Below, piece by piece: positions 10,386 through 20,508 of a stretch of DNA of 64,000 nt; position 1 is the stretch's first letter, and each line of letters opens with the position of its first letter. Made by a program: the position numbers and the translations under genes. The DNA lies in the NCBI RefSeq assembly GCF_032854445.1, contig NC_088306.1:17643764-17707763 (forward strand), in the 5' to 3' direction. Below the pieces are notes generated by a model. That model had not been told where the DNA came from, searched no databases, and saw only the letters and a list, made by a program, of their open reading frames with translations. Source of the stretch: Liolophura sinensis. Its lineage: Eukaryota > Mollusca > Polyplacophora > Chitonida > Chitonidae.

Positions 10386-10919
10386 GAATTCTACTCATTT
10401 GTTAATTAATGCGATTATCTGATTTTACATGTGCATCCGCATATGCTCGGAAAGATGATACGTACATGATACCTAATTTAACATGCAACTTTGCTCGTCA
10501 GTATATATACAAAACAAGATTATACTTCATAGAACTATAAGAGAGTATATTGTGATGAAGTGGCGAAAGAAATTAAACACTGATTTCAAGATATCTTCCC
10601 ATTGTCTAATAAATGTTAAAGAGTGTCGTACCTTGCCCCTTTGTTGTCTGGTATCGTCACGTACTGCTGGTGAGTAGAACCCACAATATGAATTAAGACT
10701 GACCAGTGTGGGGGAAAAGCGGGGACTATAGCACACCTCAAAAGACGTGCAATTAAAGATGTATACAATCATGGCAATGTGATAATAATTTTTTTGCGCT
10801 GTTATTAAACGCCTTTTTATCGTTCAGAAATTTATTTGCCTGTTTTATATACAGGAGTATAGAACCATTAAAATTGTGCGACTCCAGCGAAATGGGATAG
10901 ACGTAAGAAATCGGCCGAG

Positions 10920-11062
10920 GAATTTATTTATTTATTTGATTGGTGCTTTACGCCGTATACTCAAGAATACATGAGAAATACGACGACGGGCAGCATTATG
11001 GTGGGAGGAAACCGGACAGAACCCGGGTGGGAAACCCATGACCATTCGCAGGTTGGGAAGTA
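10920..11062 (-). mobile_element. SINE-A core and tail
   Basis: ATTTATTTATTTGATTGGTG through GGGAGGAAACCGGACAGAAC and CATGACCATTCGCAGGTTG. The head is lost. Confidence 0.85.
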
Positions 11063-11419
11063 TCTAAGGAAAGGGTGTAAACAATCCTAAGCTGTATATG
11101 AGCGTATTTACCCGAATTGTTCATATAAGTAAATATTCTAACTGTTCCTGTAATTGCTTATACAGCAAAGTACGTATCCCTAGCACCATGGTTCAAGCCG
11201 AATTAGGTACAAAATATGCAGTGATGTTAACTGCAATATATATTAGACTTTACTAATCTAACTAGCTTAATAAACCCGGTTAAAACGTCCCAATCTTGAT
11301 CGGCCGTCCCGAGATAGGTAAAATTAAAGCCTTCAAGCTAATCTGGTATTGACCCTATTTCATTTAACCAAACTACAACAACAAAGGTTAAACAAACACG
11401 AACGAGTCAGTAGCCTCTC

Positions 11420-11610
11420 ACCAAAGCGGTCGCTATGAGTTCATGTCCAGCTCTTGCTGGCTTCCTCTCGCCCGTACGTGGGAAGATCTACCAGCAATCC
11501 GCAGATGGTCGTGGGTTCCCGCTTTCTTCTCACCATAATGCTGACCATTCAAATGAAATACTTGTGAGTACGGCCGAAAACACCAATCAAATAAATAAAT
11601 AAACAAACAC
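11420..11610 (+). mobile_element. SINE-A, lacking only the extreme head
   Basis: Runs from GCGGTCGCTATGAGTTCATG (box B region) through the core to CACCAATCAAATAAATAAAT. Confidence 0.85.
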
Positions 11611-11939
11611 AAACTCTCACATATCAGGGTTCCTGATCAGTGGTTGTATATGAAGGAGTCAGGCAAAATCATAGTTTACCAGTATAACTAATATACAGTT
11701 TATCAAACGAAAGATTTGTTATAGACATATTTATGTAGACATATTTATTGATTTCGGTATACAATGTGTTCCGTTAGAAAGCTAAATTATAAAGTTTAAG
11801 AGGGGTTTCCTAATCGTTATAGACGAAACTTTTCAATCGCTGTCCTGATACTGAAATTGTAGCATTTGGCAGCTTTCATGGATAAATGAAATCACGTCAT
11901 TACTCCACAAATGTGTGAAAACTGGGATTAGGATACCTT

Positions 11940-13035
11940 CTGGAGCACCAAAACGAAAGTTACCCTAGAGGAAGAAAAAGAGGAAACAATACGAAACGAG
12001 CACCAAGACGACGGTTTGCCCCGGAGGAAGAAAAAGCGGAAACAATACGAAAAACAACTAAGACGAAGGTTTGCCCAGGAGAAGAAAAAGAGGAAAAAAT
12101 AAGAGCCGAGCACCAAGACGACGGTTTGCCCAGAAGAAGAAAAAGAGAAAACAGTACGAAACGAGTGTCAAGACGAAGGTTGGCCCAGAAGAAGAAAAAG
12201 AGGAAACAATGCGAAATGAGCACCTGGGTGACAGTTGGTTCAGAAGAAGGAAAAAAGGAAACAATACGAAACGAGCATCAAGACAAAGGTTGACACAGAA
12301 GAAGAAAAAGAGGAAATAATACGAAATAAGCGCCATGACGACGGTTGACCCAGAAGAAGAAAAAGAGGAAATAATACGAAACAAGCACCGAGACGACAGT
12401 TTGCCCAGAAGAAAAAGAGGAAACAATACGAAATAGGCGCCATGACGACGGTTGGCCCAGAAGAAGAAAAAGAGGAAAAAATAAGAAGTAAGCACCAAGA
12501 CGACGGTTGGCGCAGAAAAAGAAAAAAAAGAAACAATACGAAACGAGCAGAAGGAAGGCGGTTGGCCCAGAATAAGAAAAAAAGGAAACGATAAGAAACG
12601 AGCACCAGCACGACGGTTGTCTCAGAAGAGCAAAAAGAGAAAAAAATAAGAAACGAACACCAAGACGACGATTAGTCCAGAAGAGGAAAAAGAGGAAAAA
12701 ATAAGAAACGAGCACCAAGACGACGGTTTGCCTAGAAGAAGAAAAAGAGGAAAAAATAAGAAACGAGCACCAAGACGACGGTTTGCATAGAAGAAGAAAA
12801 AGAGGAAACAATACGAAACAAGCAGCAAGACGACGGTTGGCCCAGAAGAAGAAAAAGAGGAAACAATGAGAAACGAACAGCAGGACGACCCTTGGCCCAG
12901 AAGAAGAAATAGAGAAAAATAAAGAAACGAACACCAATAAGACGATTGGTCCAGGAAAAAAAAAGAGAAAATTACGTATCGAGTACCAGGACGACAGTTG
13001 TCCCAGAAGAGGAAAAAGAGGAAAAAATAAGAAAC
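11940..13035. repeat. 55-bp purine-rich minisatellite, about 20 units
   Basis: Units of about 55 bp contain AGAAGAAGAAAAAGAGGAAA and AACGAGCACCAAGACGACGG. On the plus strand it is extremely purine-rich. The minus strand is open for long stretches and reads as Phe-rich repeats, which is a by-product of the composition. A shorter array of the same family precedes copy 3 (16,265-16,610). Confidence 0.95.
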
Positions 13036-13607
13036 AAACGGGTTAAGTGGAGTAAGATAGTTTACATTAGCTTTTATATTATTGTATGTTAAATGTTTTA
13101 ACAACACATCATTTTAAGTCATTCTACACCAGTAACATCTAATAAATAATATTTAACATCACAGCATTTTCTGTGGAAAGAGGTAAGCAGTTGGAAAACA
13201 TTGGAATACCTATGCTTGTTTGGTATTAAATGGGATCACCGAAATTCATATAAATATTAATCCCAGAAACTCTGTCAAAAATGAAGCATTGAAATAAATC
13301 AATATGGATTGGTAAAACCTGGTTTGAGTTTACTTAAAGTGCGAGCAACATGATCACACATTAAATGTGAAACTATTTTCAAATAATACATCTGTATGCA
13401 GGCTTTTTGATGAACCGGTCGAGCTGACCATACTAACTCACCCCAAAACGAGATAAGGCAAGAGATAATCTTAATTTTGCTAATCATTTGTAGGTCAGTT
13501 ATGTTGTTTACATGGTCAGTTTGATAAGCATATATATCCACTATCGATATCTCCCAATAGTGGATTTGGTAAAGGTCAATGGGGTAATTAGGGATTAAGT
13601 GGGAAGG

Positions 13608-13614
13608 TATATAA
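13608..13614 (+). promoter_or_regulatory. TATA box of peptide copy 2
   Basis: TATATAA in GGAAGGTATATAAGAGAG lies about 90 bp upstream of the ATG exon boundary. The identical element precedes copy 3. Confidence 0.7.
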
Positions 13615-13883
13615 GAGAGAATTTCTGCAGCAAATTTTATTCCCGACATCTCGTGCCCAAAACGAAACATCGTGGCTGCTGACTTAAAAGACATCGTCAT
13701 CATGGTAAGAACGATTTTGAATTTTAACTTTGAGGGAACAGACTTGGGGGTGATTTTTGTCAGAGTAAATAGGGGATTCTAGGTTAAAATGCTCTAGCTT
13801 AACCATTTTTCAGTGCACACACACTGAATTTATATGTTGTTGCTAGGAGAATTCAAGTATCATACACCCGTGTAGTACAGCAG

Positions 13884-13910
13884 CCAATCAGACTGTGTTT
13901 GCCTATAAAA
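13884..13910 (+). promoter_or_regulatory. CCAAT plus TATAAAA pair inside the intron (copy 2)
   Basis: CCAAT at 13,884-13,888 is followed by TATAAAA at 13,904-13,910 (TTGCCTATAAAAGTG). The pair is conserved in the copy 3 intron. It would drive transcripts lacking the ATG exon, so its role is unclear. Confidence 0.35.
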
Positions 13911-14074
13911 GTGTTAGGGCCGAGAAGTGTATTCGATACAATTTGGTATTTATTTATCTCATTTATTTTCGGCTTATGTTACGAGCAAAGGTTTGTGTGA
14001 AATATATATGGTATCGTGTTCATATATGAACGTCACACTTGGTAAAGTTGGCCAGTACCCTACTCAACAATTTA

Positions 14075-14240
14075 TACCTAAATAATGGCGGTCAGTTTAA
14101 TGGGTGGAGAAAACCAGGCTACCCGATGAAAACCACTGTCCTTTGGCAAGGTCACTGACAAAATTTCCCATCTGTCCACCAATCGATATGACACACAGCA
14201 GAGGTGGAAGATAAATGATCTCCAACCAACTCTAGCCTGC
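14075..14240 (-). mobile_element. SINE-C fragment in the intron of copy 2
   Basis: The plus strand reads ATGGCGGTCAGTTTAATGGG, TGGAGAAAACCAGG and TTTGGCAAGGTCACTGAC. Similar sequence occurs at 18,470 and 28,540, and in sense at 44,480. Confidence 0.55.
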
Positions 14241-15016
14241 CAAAACAGCAGTCAAACGTCGACGTTGAATGTTTATTGACACCCTATCCCCCAAAAGCAG
14301 TGAGGATGGTAGAATCTACACGTTATGTTTCCATGTAGAAAGTACCCGTTCTGCAAGCCGTTGTGCTAGATATTTGTTAATATACAAGAACTGTATATAC
14401 AAATGCCAATTCTTCTGTGCAATAAAATAAACCAATTATTGTACATATGTCCAAATGATTTGTACATATGCAAAAGAAACCATTATTATACATATGTGCA
14501 ATTCTTACATATACATGTATTTACATATGTGCATATGTGAGTAGGCCTACATAAGCATGTGTAGCGAATGGAAATTTATTTTTCATATTTACGAAAGATT
14601 CCAACATGTGCAAAATAAACTGAAAGTTTTTAACATACGCGTGGGTAGAAATATTGGAAGGTTACATATGTACAATAAAAGAATCCGGTGTAAAGGATCC
14701 TATAGTTTTTTTGCAAATATGTGTAGGTAGAAAGACTCCAATATAATGGAGTGTTAAACGAATTCAAAAACAGAGACTTACAATTCAGTAGTGTTTGTCA
14801 TTTATACATTTCAGAAACTCCATATTTTCCTCGTCATTGTCGTTGTTGCACTGCTCCTCACTGGTTCCACAGAGGCCGGATGTAAATGTGGAGAAGCGCA
14901 GGCGCTGTAACGACAGATGCCCTGACAGCCCGGAGGCTCTGAAGGTGTCATGTAGAGGTGTTTGTACGGCTAACTACTACACTTGTAAAGCCAGTCCCTT
15001 ACCGTGCCTGGGATGA

Positions 15017-15340
15017 AACATTTTGTCCAACCCTTTGCTATATCCTATATCCAGTTGAATTAATGAAGGCCTGAAACCGGGACAAGCGGAATACCTCAAT
15101 GCGCAGGGCAGGATGCCAATGTAGCCTTATACACGGAGGGTGAACGGATTTTGGTGAACAAGCTAGCCATCCTCGACTCTGGATTTATTCGACAAAGTCT
15201 GTCAGATCTGTCAAGCAGTTTAATTGCATCCCGCGTGTTATATGATTTCAACCAATTGTTTACCTAATTTCTTTGTTTCACTGAAGATCTCGTTATCAAG
15301 TTATGTTTATTATCAAATAAATCTGTTCCATGCAATTTAG
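15017..15340 (+). other. 3' UTR of peptide copy 2; AATAAA at 15,316-15,321
   Basis: Nearly identical to the 3' UTR of copy 3, with AATAAA about 300 bp after the stop and GTACCGGTATTTTGTTTC downstream. Confidence 0.7.
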
Positions 15341-15544
15341 TACCGGTATTTTGTTTCATTTTGTCACTTAAACTATACAGCGTGTATGTATAGACCACAG
15401 GGTCAGTATGTCTGGCTCGGGATTCACGTCTTTAAGAAGACATTAGTTTACTAGTTTAAACGCTATACCGGAGCGTACATTTTGGTTAACCACGTATACA
15501 TGAAAACGTACAAAATGCTAGGAAACCTAAACATGTACATATCA

Positions 15545-16055
15545 TATCTTTGCTTGTCGAAGCATATCCGGTAGTGAGTACCTTCACAGGTTTGTTTCCT
15601 GGGTAATCTTTGCTTCTAGAAGCATAACTGGTAATGTGTACCCTCAGAAGTTTCCTGGTTGTCTTTGATTCTCCAGGCATATCTGGTAATGAGTACCTTC
15701 ACAGGTTTCCTGTGTAGTCTTTGCTTGTAGAAGCATAACTGGTAATGTGTACCCTCAAAATTTCCTGGGTAGCCTTATTTCTCCAGGCTTACCTGGTAAT
15801 GAGTACCTTCACAGGTTTCCTGGGTAATCTTTGCTTCATGAAGCATAACTGGTAATGTGTACCCTCAGAAGTTTCCTGGGTAGTCTTTGCTTCTCCAGGC
15901 ATACCTGGTAATGAGTACATTCACAGGTTTCCTGGGTAATCTTTGCTTCTTGAAGCATAACTGGTAATGTGTATCCTCAGAAGTTTCCTGGGTTGTCTTG
16001 CTTCTCCAGGCATACCTGGTAATGAGTACATTCACAGGTTTCCTGGGTAATCTTT
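15545..16055. repeat. 55-56-bp 'TTTCCTGGGTA' minisatellite after copy 2
   Basis: Alternating half-type units carry CAGGCATACCTGGTAATGAG and GAAGCATAACTGGTAATGTG, each followed by TTTCCTGGGTAATCTTTGC. Spacings measured are 56 and 55 bp. Confidence 0.92.
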
Positions 16056-16062
16056 GCTTGTT

Positions 16063-16105
16063 TCTTCTCACCATAATGCTGGCCACTCAAGTGAAATATT
16101 TTATA
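16063..16105 (+). mobile_element. SINE-A core fragment
   Basis: TTTCTTCTCACCATAATGCTG and CAAGTGAAATATTTTA only. This is the remnant of the insertion seen complete at 11,420. Confidence 0.6.
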
Positions 16106-16264
16106 TATGAACGAGTCATGCATGATGGTATTTTTCCGGTATAACTAATATACATTGTGTTCCTTTGAAAAGTTTACAAGATGTTTCCTAATCGTTATAG
16201 GCGAAAACATTCCAATTGTTGTCCTGATACTGAAATTGTAGCAGTTGGCAGCTTTCATGGGTGA

Positions 16265-16610
16265 AGCGAAAAAGAGGGAAAAAAATAAGAAATAAGCACC
16301 AAGACGACGGTTGGCACAGAAAAAGAAAAAGAGGAAACAATACGAAACGAGCATTCAGACAACGGTTGGCCCAGAAGAAGAAAAGAGGAAACAATACAAA
16401 ACGAGCTCCAAGACGACGGTTTGCCAGGAGAAGAAAAAAGAGGGAAAAAATACAAAACCAGCACCAAGACAAAGGTTGCCCCCAAAGGAAGAAAAAGAGG
16501 AAAAAATAAGAACGAGCTCCAAGACGACAGCTGGTCCAGAAGAAGAAAAAGAGCAAACAATACTAAACGAGCATCAAGACCAAGTCTGACCCAGAAGAGA
16601 AAATGAGGGG
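16265..16610. repeat. 55-bp purine-rich minisatellite before copy 3, about 6 units
   Basis: Same unit as the 11,940-13,035 array, so it was part of the duplicated block and has contracted or the other has expanded. The preceding 16,190-16,262 matches 11,808-11,880. Confidence 0.93.
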
Positions 16611-17430
16611 AAAATGGCATATTTTAGGCTGCCCTTCTCTTCCACCCTCTCTGCTGAGGTCTTGAATTTTATCCCAATTATCGACGTTGGAATTATTAAG
16701 TTGAGTATATTTTACACGCGAGTAAGCGTGTATATGAATGACGTCGTGTTTTTTTTTTTTTTTCGTTACATTGGTACATATAGAAATATAGAATATAAAG
16801 TTTTGTAACAACAAAAGAGATATCTATAAAAAGCATCTTTATAGCTGAGGGAAATGAAAATATTTCACCTATATATACAGCACATACAAATCTATCATTA
16901 GAAAAACAAGCTCAAATCGATGTATATGCAGAAATAAACTGCAGGGTGGTTTGTTATTCCTGCAGGTAAAACTACCAGTCGGGATGTTGCGTGACACATC
17001 CGATGTTGCTTGAAAGGTCCTCTCTGTTTATTATGTATATTTGCACACGGATCGCAATTGACAGTCGGGTGAAAACTATTGATATAGGGGATATAGCAAT
17101 CAAAACAAGAGCTTATCACTTAACGCAATACAAACCTGTAACTTTTTCTTTCTTTTACTGTCTCTTTTAATATATAACGGGCAACCAGTTTTGTGCTTTT
17201 CAGGTAAAGTGTTATAGAGAAGCAGTCATAAGTTTTCAGTTATGCAGGGAAATCAGTCAATTTTAAGTCATGAAATTCAATTCAGAAGTTTAACTCGTAG
17301 CCCGTAAGTAATATCCAGGTCAAACACAAATATAGATATCATTTCAACTGTTCATCAGAATCATAATAAAACGCTGTTCGTCATATCGATGTAATACAGA
17401 TGAATGCTTACAAGGGCCCGTGTATCCACG
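16611..17430. other. Intergenic DNA before peptide copy 3
   Basis: Segment around 17,095-17,165 matches 8,570-8,640 upstream of copy 1. A T-run lies at 16,749-16,763. No exon seen. Confidence 0.5.
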
Positions 17431-18003
17431 GGTTAAGTGGACTTAGATAATTTGTATTATCTTTTATATTATTGTATGTAAACTGTTTGAGCAACACATC
17501 ATTTTGAGTCATTCTACACCAGTAACATCTAATAAACAATATTTAACATTACAGCATTTTCTGTGGAAAGAGGTAAACAGTTGGAAAACATTGGAATACC
17601 TATGCTCGTTTGGTATTAAATGGGATCACCGAAATTCATACAAATATCAGTCCCAGAAACTCTGTCAAAAATAAATCATTGAAATAAACCAATATAGATT
17701 GGTAAAACCTGGGTTTAGTATACTTAAAGTGCGAGCAACATGGTCACACATTAAATGTGAAACTATTTTCGAAAAATACATCTCTATGCAGGCTATTTGA
17801 TGAACCGGTCGAGCTGACCATACTAACTCACCCCAAAACGAGATAAGGCAAGAGATAATCTTAATTTTGCTAATCATTTGTGGGTCACATTTAATTATGT
17901 TGTTTACATGGTCAGTTTGATAAGCATATATATCCACTATCGATATCTCCCAATAGTGGATTTGGTAAAGGTCAATGGGGTAATTAGGGATTAAGTGGGA
18001 AGG

Positions 18004-18010
18004 TATATAA
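18004..18010 (+). promoter_or_regulatory. TATA box of peptide copy 3
   Basis: TATATAA in GGAAGGTATATAAGAGAG, 94 bp before the ATG. A start site about 30 bp downstream would give a 5' UTR of about 60 nt. Confidence 0.75.
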
Positions 18011-18097
18011 GAGAGAATTTCTGCAGCAAATTTTATTCCCGACATCTCGTGCCCAAAACGAAACATCGTGACTGCTGACTTAAAAGACATCGTCATC

Positions 18098-19415
18098 ATG
18101 GTAAGAACGATTTTGAATTTTAACTTTGAGGGAACAGACTTGGGGGAGAATTTTGTCAGAGTAAATAGGGGATTCTAGGTTAAAAATGCTCTAGCTTAAC
18201 CATTTTTCAGTGCACACACACTGAATTTATATGTTGTTGCTGGAGAATTCAAGTTATCATACACCCGTGTAGTACAGCAGCCAATCAGACTGTGTTTGCC
18301 TATAAAAGTGTTAGGGCCGAGAAGTGTATTCGATACAATTTGGTATTTATTTATCTCATTTATTTTCGGCTTATGTTACGAGCAAAGGTTTGTGTGAAAT
18401 ATATATGGTATCGTGTTCATATATGAACGTCACACTTGGTAAAGTTGGCCAGTACCCTACTCAACAATTTATACCTAAATAATGGCGGTCAGTTTAATGG
18501 GTGGAGAAAACCAGACTACCCGATGAAAACCACTGTCCTTTGGCAAGTCACTGACAAAATTTCCCATCTGTCCACCAGTCGATATGACACACAGCAGAGG
18601 TGGAAGATAAATGATCTCCAACCAACTCTAGCCTGCCAAAACAGCCAGTCAAACGTCGACGTTGAATGTTTATTGACACCATATCCCCCAAAAGCAGTGA
18701 GGATGGTAGAATCTACACGTTATGTTTCCATGTAGAAAGTACCCGTTCTGCAAGCCGTTGTGCTAGATATTTGTTAATATACAAGAACTGTATATACAAA
18801 TGCCAATTCTTCTGTGCAATAAAATAAACCAATTATTGTACATATGTCCAAATGATTTGTACATATGCAAAAGAAACCATTATTATACATATGTGCAATT
18901 CTTACATATACATGTATTTACATATGTGCATATGTGAGTAGGCCTACATAAGCATGTGTAGCGAATGGAAATTTATTTTTCATATTTACGAAAGATTCCA
19001 ACATGTGCAAAATAAACTGAAAGTTTTAAACATACGCGTGGGTAGAAATATTGGAAGGTTACATATGTACAATAAAAGAATCCGGTGTAAAGGATCCTAT
19101 AGTTTTTTTGCAAATATGTGTAGGTAGAAAGACTCCAATATAATGGAGTGTTAAACGAATTCAAAAACAGAGACTTACAATTCAGTAGTGTTTGTCATTT
19201 ATACATTTCAGAAACTCCATATTTTCCTCGTCATTGTCGTTGTTGCACTGCTCCTCACTGGTTCCACAGAGGCCGGATGTAAATGTGGCAAGAAGCGCAG
19301 GCGCTGTAACGACAGATGCCCTGACAGCCCGGAGGCTCTGAAGGTGTCATGTAGAGGTGTTTGTACGGCTAACTACTACACTTGTAAAGCCAATCCCTTA
19401 CCGTGCCTGGGATGA
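18098..19415 (+). CDS. Secreted eight-cysteine peptide, copy 3 (intact)
   Basis: Exon 1 supplies only ATG (18,098-18,100), directly followed by GTAAGAAC. Exon 2 is 19,212-19,415 after a CATTTCAG acceptor. The joined frame is 68 codons. Residues 1-22 are a classical signal peptide (MKLHIFLVIVVVALLLTGST, then EA), and the mature part of about 46 residues starts GCKCGKKRRRC and ends PLPCLG. Cysteines at mature positions 2, 4, 11, 15, 26, 30, 37 and 44 give C-x-C-x6-C-x3-C-x10-C-x3-C-x6-C-x6-C. The first four cysteines resemble a cystine-stabilised helix, and the two C-x3-C motifs ten residues apart resemble an alpha-hairpinin. The net charge is positive near the N-terminus. A secreted host-defence or toxin-like role is plausible but inferred from shape only; I do not recognise the family. 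An in-frame ATG at 19,188 gives a longer frame without the intron, but reads through the splice acceptor and spoils the signal peptide. Confidence 0.88.
18281..18307 (+). promoter_or_regulatory. CCAAT plus TATAAAA pair inside the intron (copy 3)
   Basis: CCAAT 18,281-18,285 and TATAAAA 18,301-18,307, unchanged from copy 2. It lies about 190 bp downstream of the ATG exon. Confidence 0.35.
18465..18630 (-). mobile_element. SINE-C fragment in the intron of copy 3
   Basis: Duplicate of the insertion at 14,075, so it predates the duplication. Confidence 0.55.
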
Positions 19416-19735
19416 AACATTTTGTCAACCCTTTGCCTATATCCTATATCCAGTTGAATTAATGAAGGCCTGAACCGGGACAAGCGGAATACCTCAATGC
19501 GCAGGACAGGATACCAATGTAGCCTTATACACGGAGGGTGAACGGATTTGGTGAACAAGCTAGCCATCCTCGACTCTGGATTTATTCGACAAAGTCTGTC
19601 AGATCTGTCAAGCAGTTTAATTGCATCCCGCGTGTTATATGATTTCAACCAATTGTTTACCTAATTTCTTTGTTTCACTGAAGATCTCGTTATCAAGTTA
19701 TGTTTGTTCTCAAATAAATCTGTTCCATGCAATTT
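19416..19735 (+). other. 3' UTR of peptide copy 3; AATAAA at 19,713-19,718
   Basis: AATAAA in CTCAAATAAATCTG lies about 300 bp after the stop codon, followed by GTACCGGTATTTTGTTTC. Confidence 0.72.
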
Positions 19736-19989
19736 AGTACCGGTATTTTGTTTCTTTTTTGTCACTTAAACTATACAGTGTGTATGTATACACCACAGGG
19801 TCAGTATATTAGGATCGGGATTCACGTCTTTAAGAATACATTAGTTTACTAGTTTAAACGCTATACCGGAGCGTACATTTTGGTTAACAAAAGTCTAGTT
19901 CGACGCATAGATGCACCATGAATTTGAAACCAAATTTTGTCAAGTAAGTACATGTACCTAGGTAATATGTGATATGTACATGTTTAGGT

Positions 19990-20292
19990 TTCCCGAGCAT
20001 TTTGTACGTCTTGATGTATACCTGGTAATGAGGTTTTCTCTGGAATCTTTGTTTGTCGATGCATATTCGGTAGTGAGTACCTTTACAGGTTTCCTGGGTA
20101 ATCTTTTCTTGTAGAGGCATAACTGGCAATGAGTACGCTGTGAAGTTCCCGGTTAAACTTTGCTTGTCGAAATATACCTAATAATGAGTTTCTGCCCATG
20201 TCCCTGGGCATTGTTTGTCTGTCAAGGTACGTATGGTAATATGCACCTTCCGTGAATAAGTACCCATCAAGGGATACCTGGTAATAAGTATT
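19990..20292. repeat. 'CTGGTAATGAG' minisatellite after copy 3, decayed
   Basis: Units with ATACCTGGTAATGAG and CAGGTTTCCTGGGTAATC recur about every 55 bp with poor conservation. This third array keeps the same position relative to the gene as those at 9.4 and 15.5 kb. Confidence 0.8.
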
Positions 20293-20508
20293 ATAAGTTT
20301 CAGGAACGTTTTACCGATTTTGAACGTGAGTATGTGCACAAACGAGACCGATATTTTGGGGTAGGCAATTATTTGGGCCATTCCACAGTAACAGGAAAAA
20401 TTTGATTGAATTTTCCAATATAGCCTATTTAATGAATGAAAGTTGTTAGTCAGATTTCGTCTGGATGTTGTAGTGCCCGTAATACTTGGCAAATTGTATG
20501 CAATATAA

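Larger units (their letters stand above)
10440..11935. other. Copy 2 of the peptide-locus upstream segment
   Basis: This parallels 7,570-8,560 in order and content, but SINE-A insertions at 10,920 and 11,420 lengthen it. Its right part (11,640-11,880) is also repeated at 16,105-16,262, in the unit leading to copy 3. No exon was recognised. Confidence 0.7.
13702..15016 (+). pseudogene. Eight-Cys secreted peptide, copy 2, frameshifted
   Basis: Exon 1 ends in ATG (13,702-13,704) directly before a GTAAGAAC donor. Exon 2 starts at 14,815 after CATTTCAG and encodes the same signal peptide as copy 3. After the CKCG motif, two bases present in copy 3 are missing (near 14,892), so the frame shifts and stops at TAA 14,908-14,910. 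The remainder of the peptide, including the last six cysteines and the original TGA at 15,014-15,016, is preserved out of frame. Promoter, splice sites and poly(A) signal are intact, so the transcript may still be made. Several single-base indels against copy 3 nearby raise the possibility of sequencing or assembly error rather than true inactivation. Confidence 0.85.
13039..15487. repeat. Segmental duplication, left copy (2.45 kb)
   Basis: The segment from GGGTTAAGTGGA to GAGCGTACATTTTGGTTAAC is repeated at 17,431-19,887 with only scattered substitutions and 1-9-nt indels. It contains promoter, both exons, intron, 3' UTR and poly(A) signal of the peptide gene. Together with the preceding minisatellite and flank, the repeated unit is about 3.8 kb. 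Confidence 0.95.
17431..19887. repeat. Segmental duplication, right copy (2.46 kb)
   Basis: Partner of 13,039-15,487. Differences include a 6-nt insertion near 17,885 and scattered single-base changes. Confidence 0.95.

Noticed and set aside
11928-13107. Long minus-strand open frames full of Phe and Leu over the 11.9-13.1 kb array (and 16.1-16.6 kb).
   Set aside because: They are read from a purine-rich minisatellite; several overlapping frames are open at once and no start, splice or domain evidence exists.
13299-13703. Minus-strand frames of 134 and 144 codons at 13,299-13,703 and 17,665-18,099, similar to each other.
   Set aside because: They overlap the TATA box, 5' UTR and ATG of the peptide gene. 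Their similarity is explained by the recent segmental duplication, so it is not evidence of selection.
19188-19415. Single-exon version of the peptide starting at ATG 19,188.
   Set aside because: The first residues are read from the intron and splice acceptor. The spliced form gives a proper signal peptide starting MKLH, and both copies keep the ATG|GTAAG donor.
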